NCBI GenBank assembly: GCA_036266995.1
Contig: DATAWX010000112.1
Coordinates: 1 to 34,574, forward strand
Source: GCA-003244245 sp036266995
GTDB lineage: Bacteria; Actinomycetota; Actinomycetes; Mycobacteriales; Pseudonocardiaceae
DNA length: 34,574 nucleotides
Reading direction: 5' to 3'
This document shows, piece by piece, positions 33,180 through 34,574 of this stretch (the first letter of the stretch is position 1; each line of letters opens with the position of its first letter). Made by a program: the position numbers and the translations under genes. The notes below the pieces were generated by a model. The model searched no databases, was not told the origin of the DNA, and worked only from the letters and a program-made list of their open reading frames with translations.

Positions 33180-33194
33180 CGAGTCAGTTATCTT
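33166..33194 (+). promoter_or_regulatory. Promoter with TetR-type operator for the AurF-like gene
   Basis: TTGCAG (33166-33171), a 17-bp spacer and TATCTT (33189-33194) form a sigma70-like promoter. The spacer holds the perfect palindrome ACTGAC-GA-GTCAGT (33175-33188), whose outer T/A at 33173/33190 also pair. Placement between -35 and -10 is the classical repressor position. It overlaps the last codons of the tetR gene. An AAGGAGG site at 33213-33219 precedes the next ATG. Symmetry is seen; regulator binding is inferred. Confidence 0.75.
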
Positions 33195-33225
33195 TGGGCG
33201 AACCCGCTCGTCAAGGAGGCCGCAG

Positions 33226-34143
33226 ATGTCGATTAGCAGCGACGTTGACGCGACGACCAGCCGCGTGCCCGACCGGGAAGAGACCGCGCAACGGCTGCTG
33301 CGGACCTCGGCCAAGCACTCCTACGACCCGGCCGTCGAAATCGACTGGGACGCCCCGCTCGCGCCGGACCGTTACTTCATCGATCCGCGCCGCAGCTCCC
33401 TCTACGGCACGGCGCTGTGGGACCGGATGAGCGAGCAGCAGCGGATCGATCTGACTAAACACGAGCTGGCGAGCTTCTACAGCATGGGCATCTGGTTCGA
33501 GACGATTCTCATGCAGATGCTCGTCCGGCACGTCTATGACCGTCCCAAGGGCAGCGCACACGCCCGATACGCGTGGACCGAGATCGCCGACGAGTGCCGG
33601 CATTCGGTGATGTTCTCCCGTTCAGCGGAGAAGTTCGGTGGGGAACAGTACGGTCCCGACTGGTTGGTGCACCAACTCGGGCGGTTGCTCAAGACGACCT
33701 CCAACGGCACCTTGACCTTCGGCGGCGCGATCTACGTGGAGGAAATTCTCGACGCGGTGCAGCGCGAGCAGATGACGGACGAGTCGTTGCAGCCGATGGT
33801 CCAGAAGGTGTCGTGGATCCACGTCGTCGAAGAAGCCCGGCACATCCGCTACGCCCGTGAGGAGATCCACCGGCAGTGGCCCCGCCTCGGCCCGCTGGGC
33901 CGGGCGTACAGCCGCTTCATTCTCGCCCTGGTGGTCTACTTCTCCACCACCAGGCTGATCGACCCGAAGGTGTACGCGGCGGTCGGCCTCGACGTCCGCG
34001 AGGCGGTCGCAGCGGCTGCCGCGAACCCGCACTGGCGGGCGACCAAGCGATTCATGGCCAGCAAGGTCATCACATTCCTCAGCGAGGTCGGGCTCATTGC
34101 CGGGCCCGGAAAGCTGCTCTGGCGCCGGGCCGGTGTGCTGTAG
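33226..34143 (+). CDS. AurF-like di-iron oxygenase
   Basis: The 305-residue helical protein resembles the AurF N-oxygenase family (non-heme di-iron). Ferritin-like ligands are visible: Glu in 'KHELASFYSMGIWFETILMQ', 'EIADECRHSVMFSR' (E-x2-H pattern), 'AIYVEEILDAVQRE', and 'WIHVVEEARHIRYAREEI' (second E-x2-H). Characterised AurF and CmlI oxidise arylamines to nitro groups; many actinobacterial homologs have unknown substrates and some act on fatty acyl chains. AAGGAGG at 6-bp spacing fixes ATG at 33226. It is expressed from its own promoter, which contains a TetR-type palindrome next to the tetR gene. Confidence 0.88.
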   Translation: MSISSDVDATTSRVPDREETAQRLLRTSAKHSYDPAVEIDWDAPLAPDRYFIDPRRSSLYGTALWDRMSEQQRIDLTKHELASFYSMGIWFETILMQMLVRHVYDRPKGSAHARYAWTEIADECRHSVMFSRSAEKFGGEQYGPDWLVHQLGRLLKTTSNGTLTFGGAIYVEEILDAVQREQMTDESLQPMVQKVSWIHVVEEARHIRYAREEIHRQWPRLGPLGRAYSRFILALVVYFSTTRLIDPKVYAAVGLDVREAVAAAAANPHWRATKRFMASKVITFLSEVGLIAGPGKLLWRRAGVL

Positions 34144-34144
34144 A

Positions 34145-34432
34145 GCCTTCGTTCGGGCCCGAGCTGATCGAGCGCTACAGCACTTCGCCAACGCGCTCCT
34201 CGACGACCTCGTCGCCCGAGCGACCGTCGATGTCGACGGCGTGCGGTGGTCCAGCCACGAGCATCGAGTTACCCCCAGCGCACTCGAACCCCGAACCGGA
34301 TGGGCAATAGGCAACGCCGGTATCGTCCGAGACCTACTCAGGTTCGCTCGTATCAGCACCGGCGTAGACGCGACCTACGCCATTCCCTGGCCCGACCATC
34401 CAGTCGTCGCAGCGCCCACAGCTCCTCCCTGA
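34145..34432 (+). pseudogene. LanC-like protein, C-terminal remnant
   Basis: Right after the AurF-like stop, a frame open to TGA at 34432 encodes about 95 residues resembling the C-terminal part of lanthionine synthetase C-like proteins: 'LLDDLVARATVDVDGVRWSS', 'EHR' and 'GWAIGNAGIVRDLLRFARIS'. In LanC-like proteins the last motif usually reads like GWMxGxAGIxxxLLxLA. The N-terminal 250 or more residues with the zinc ligands are missing and there is no start with a ribosome site of its own. This looks like a truncated gene left by deletion. The similarity is judged by eye and moderate. Confidence 0.45.
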
Positions 34433-34541
34433 CGTGTGCGGCCTGGGCAATCTGTGAAGCTGCGCTTCTCGCTTCTACGCCCTACCGTCGTCACTTTCCG
34501 TTACCTCCGGCAAAGGACTGTCGTCGCGTACGGGTGTGCCG

Positions 34542-34574
34542 CTGTGGGCAACTTTGGCGGAAAGTTGCCCACAG
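34542..34574. repeat. Perfect 14-bp inverted repeat at the window end
   Basis: CTGTGGGCAACTTT (34542-34555) and its exact complement (34561-34574) flank a GGCGG loop. The outer arm ends on the last base of the window. It could be a strong hairpin, a copy of an interspersed palindromic element or the break point of an assembly. No U-tract can be judged because the sequence stops. Bases 34433-34541 show no gene. Confidence 0.8.

Noticed and set aside
1..34574. CRISPR arrays, rRNA, tRNA, complete insertion sequences, integrases
   Set aside because: None was visible on either strand; no transposase or integrase motifs occur in the translated frames.

Overview
The window is GC-rich DNA with many GTG starts and 1-4 bp start/stop overlaps (GTGA, ATGA, TGATG), typical of a high-GC actinobacterium. 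A helY-type helicase, an unlinked 5'-3' exonuclease and a PepE-type Xaa-Pro peptidase have the same order and relative orientation as helY/Rv2092c, Rv2090 and pepE/Rv2089c of Mycobacterium tuberculosis (recalled from family knowledge, not searched). Together with the actinobacterial TetR/AurF-like pair and glycolate-oxidase set, this fits Actinomycetia, plausibly Pseudonocardiales. The genus cannot be fixed from this sequence.

Layout. 1-5580: 3' part of an NAD(P)-binding oxidoreductase coupled to a CPBP protease, then an HNH nuclease, a CocE/NonD-type lipoprotein hydrolase and a lipid kinase. 5677-8403: HelY. 8446-18935: an accessory block between helY and its usual neighbour the exonuclease. 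It holds a Phd/RelE toxin-antitoxin pair with a palindromic operator, a CrtC-like lipocalin domain fused to a complete all-trans polyprenyl diphosphate synthase, a decayed GNAT gene, an OFA-family transporter with a 48-residue small subunit, a two-component system, an orphan membrane protein, a small GNAT-like protein, a DUF1905/YdeI-like protein and a GMC oxidoreductase. 18929-22201: exonuclease, PepE and trpS. trpS is preceded by a textbook ribosome-mediated attenuator: leader peptide MTGKYLGWWRP, then mutually exclusive hairpins.

22426-26042: a small PspC protein and the hydrogenase-maturation genes hypBA (minus) and hypF (plus), divergently arranged with no hydrogenase structural genes in view. 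26094-28352: a GDPD and a UMF1-type MFS transporter in one operon. 28517-34143: glcDEF glycolate oxidase, a TetR gene translationally coupled to glcF, and an AurF-like di-iron oxygenase whose promoter carries a perfect TetR-type palindrome between -35 and -10. The end holds the C-terminal remnant of a LanC-like gene and a perfect 14-bp-stem palindrome ending on the last base.

The most notable items are the hydratase-like/prenyl synthase fusion (a possible terpenoid system not clustered with other terpene genes), the trpS attenuator, and the TetR operator/promoter architecture. All functions are inferred by recognising motifs by eye; no database search was run.
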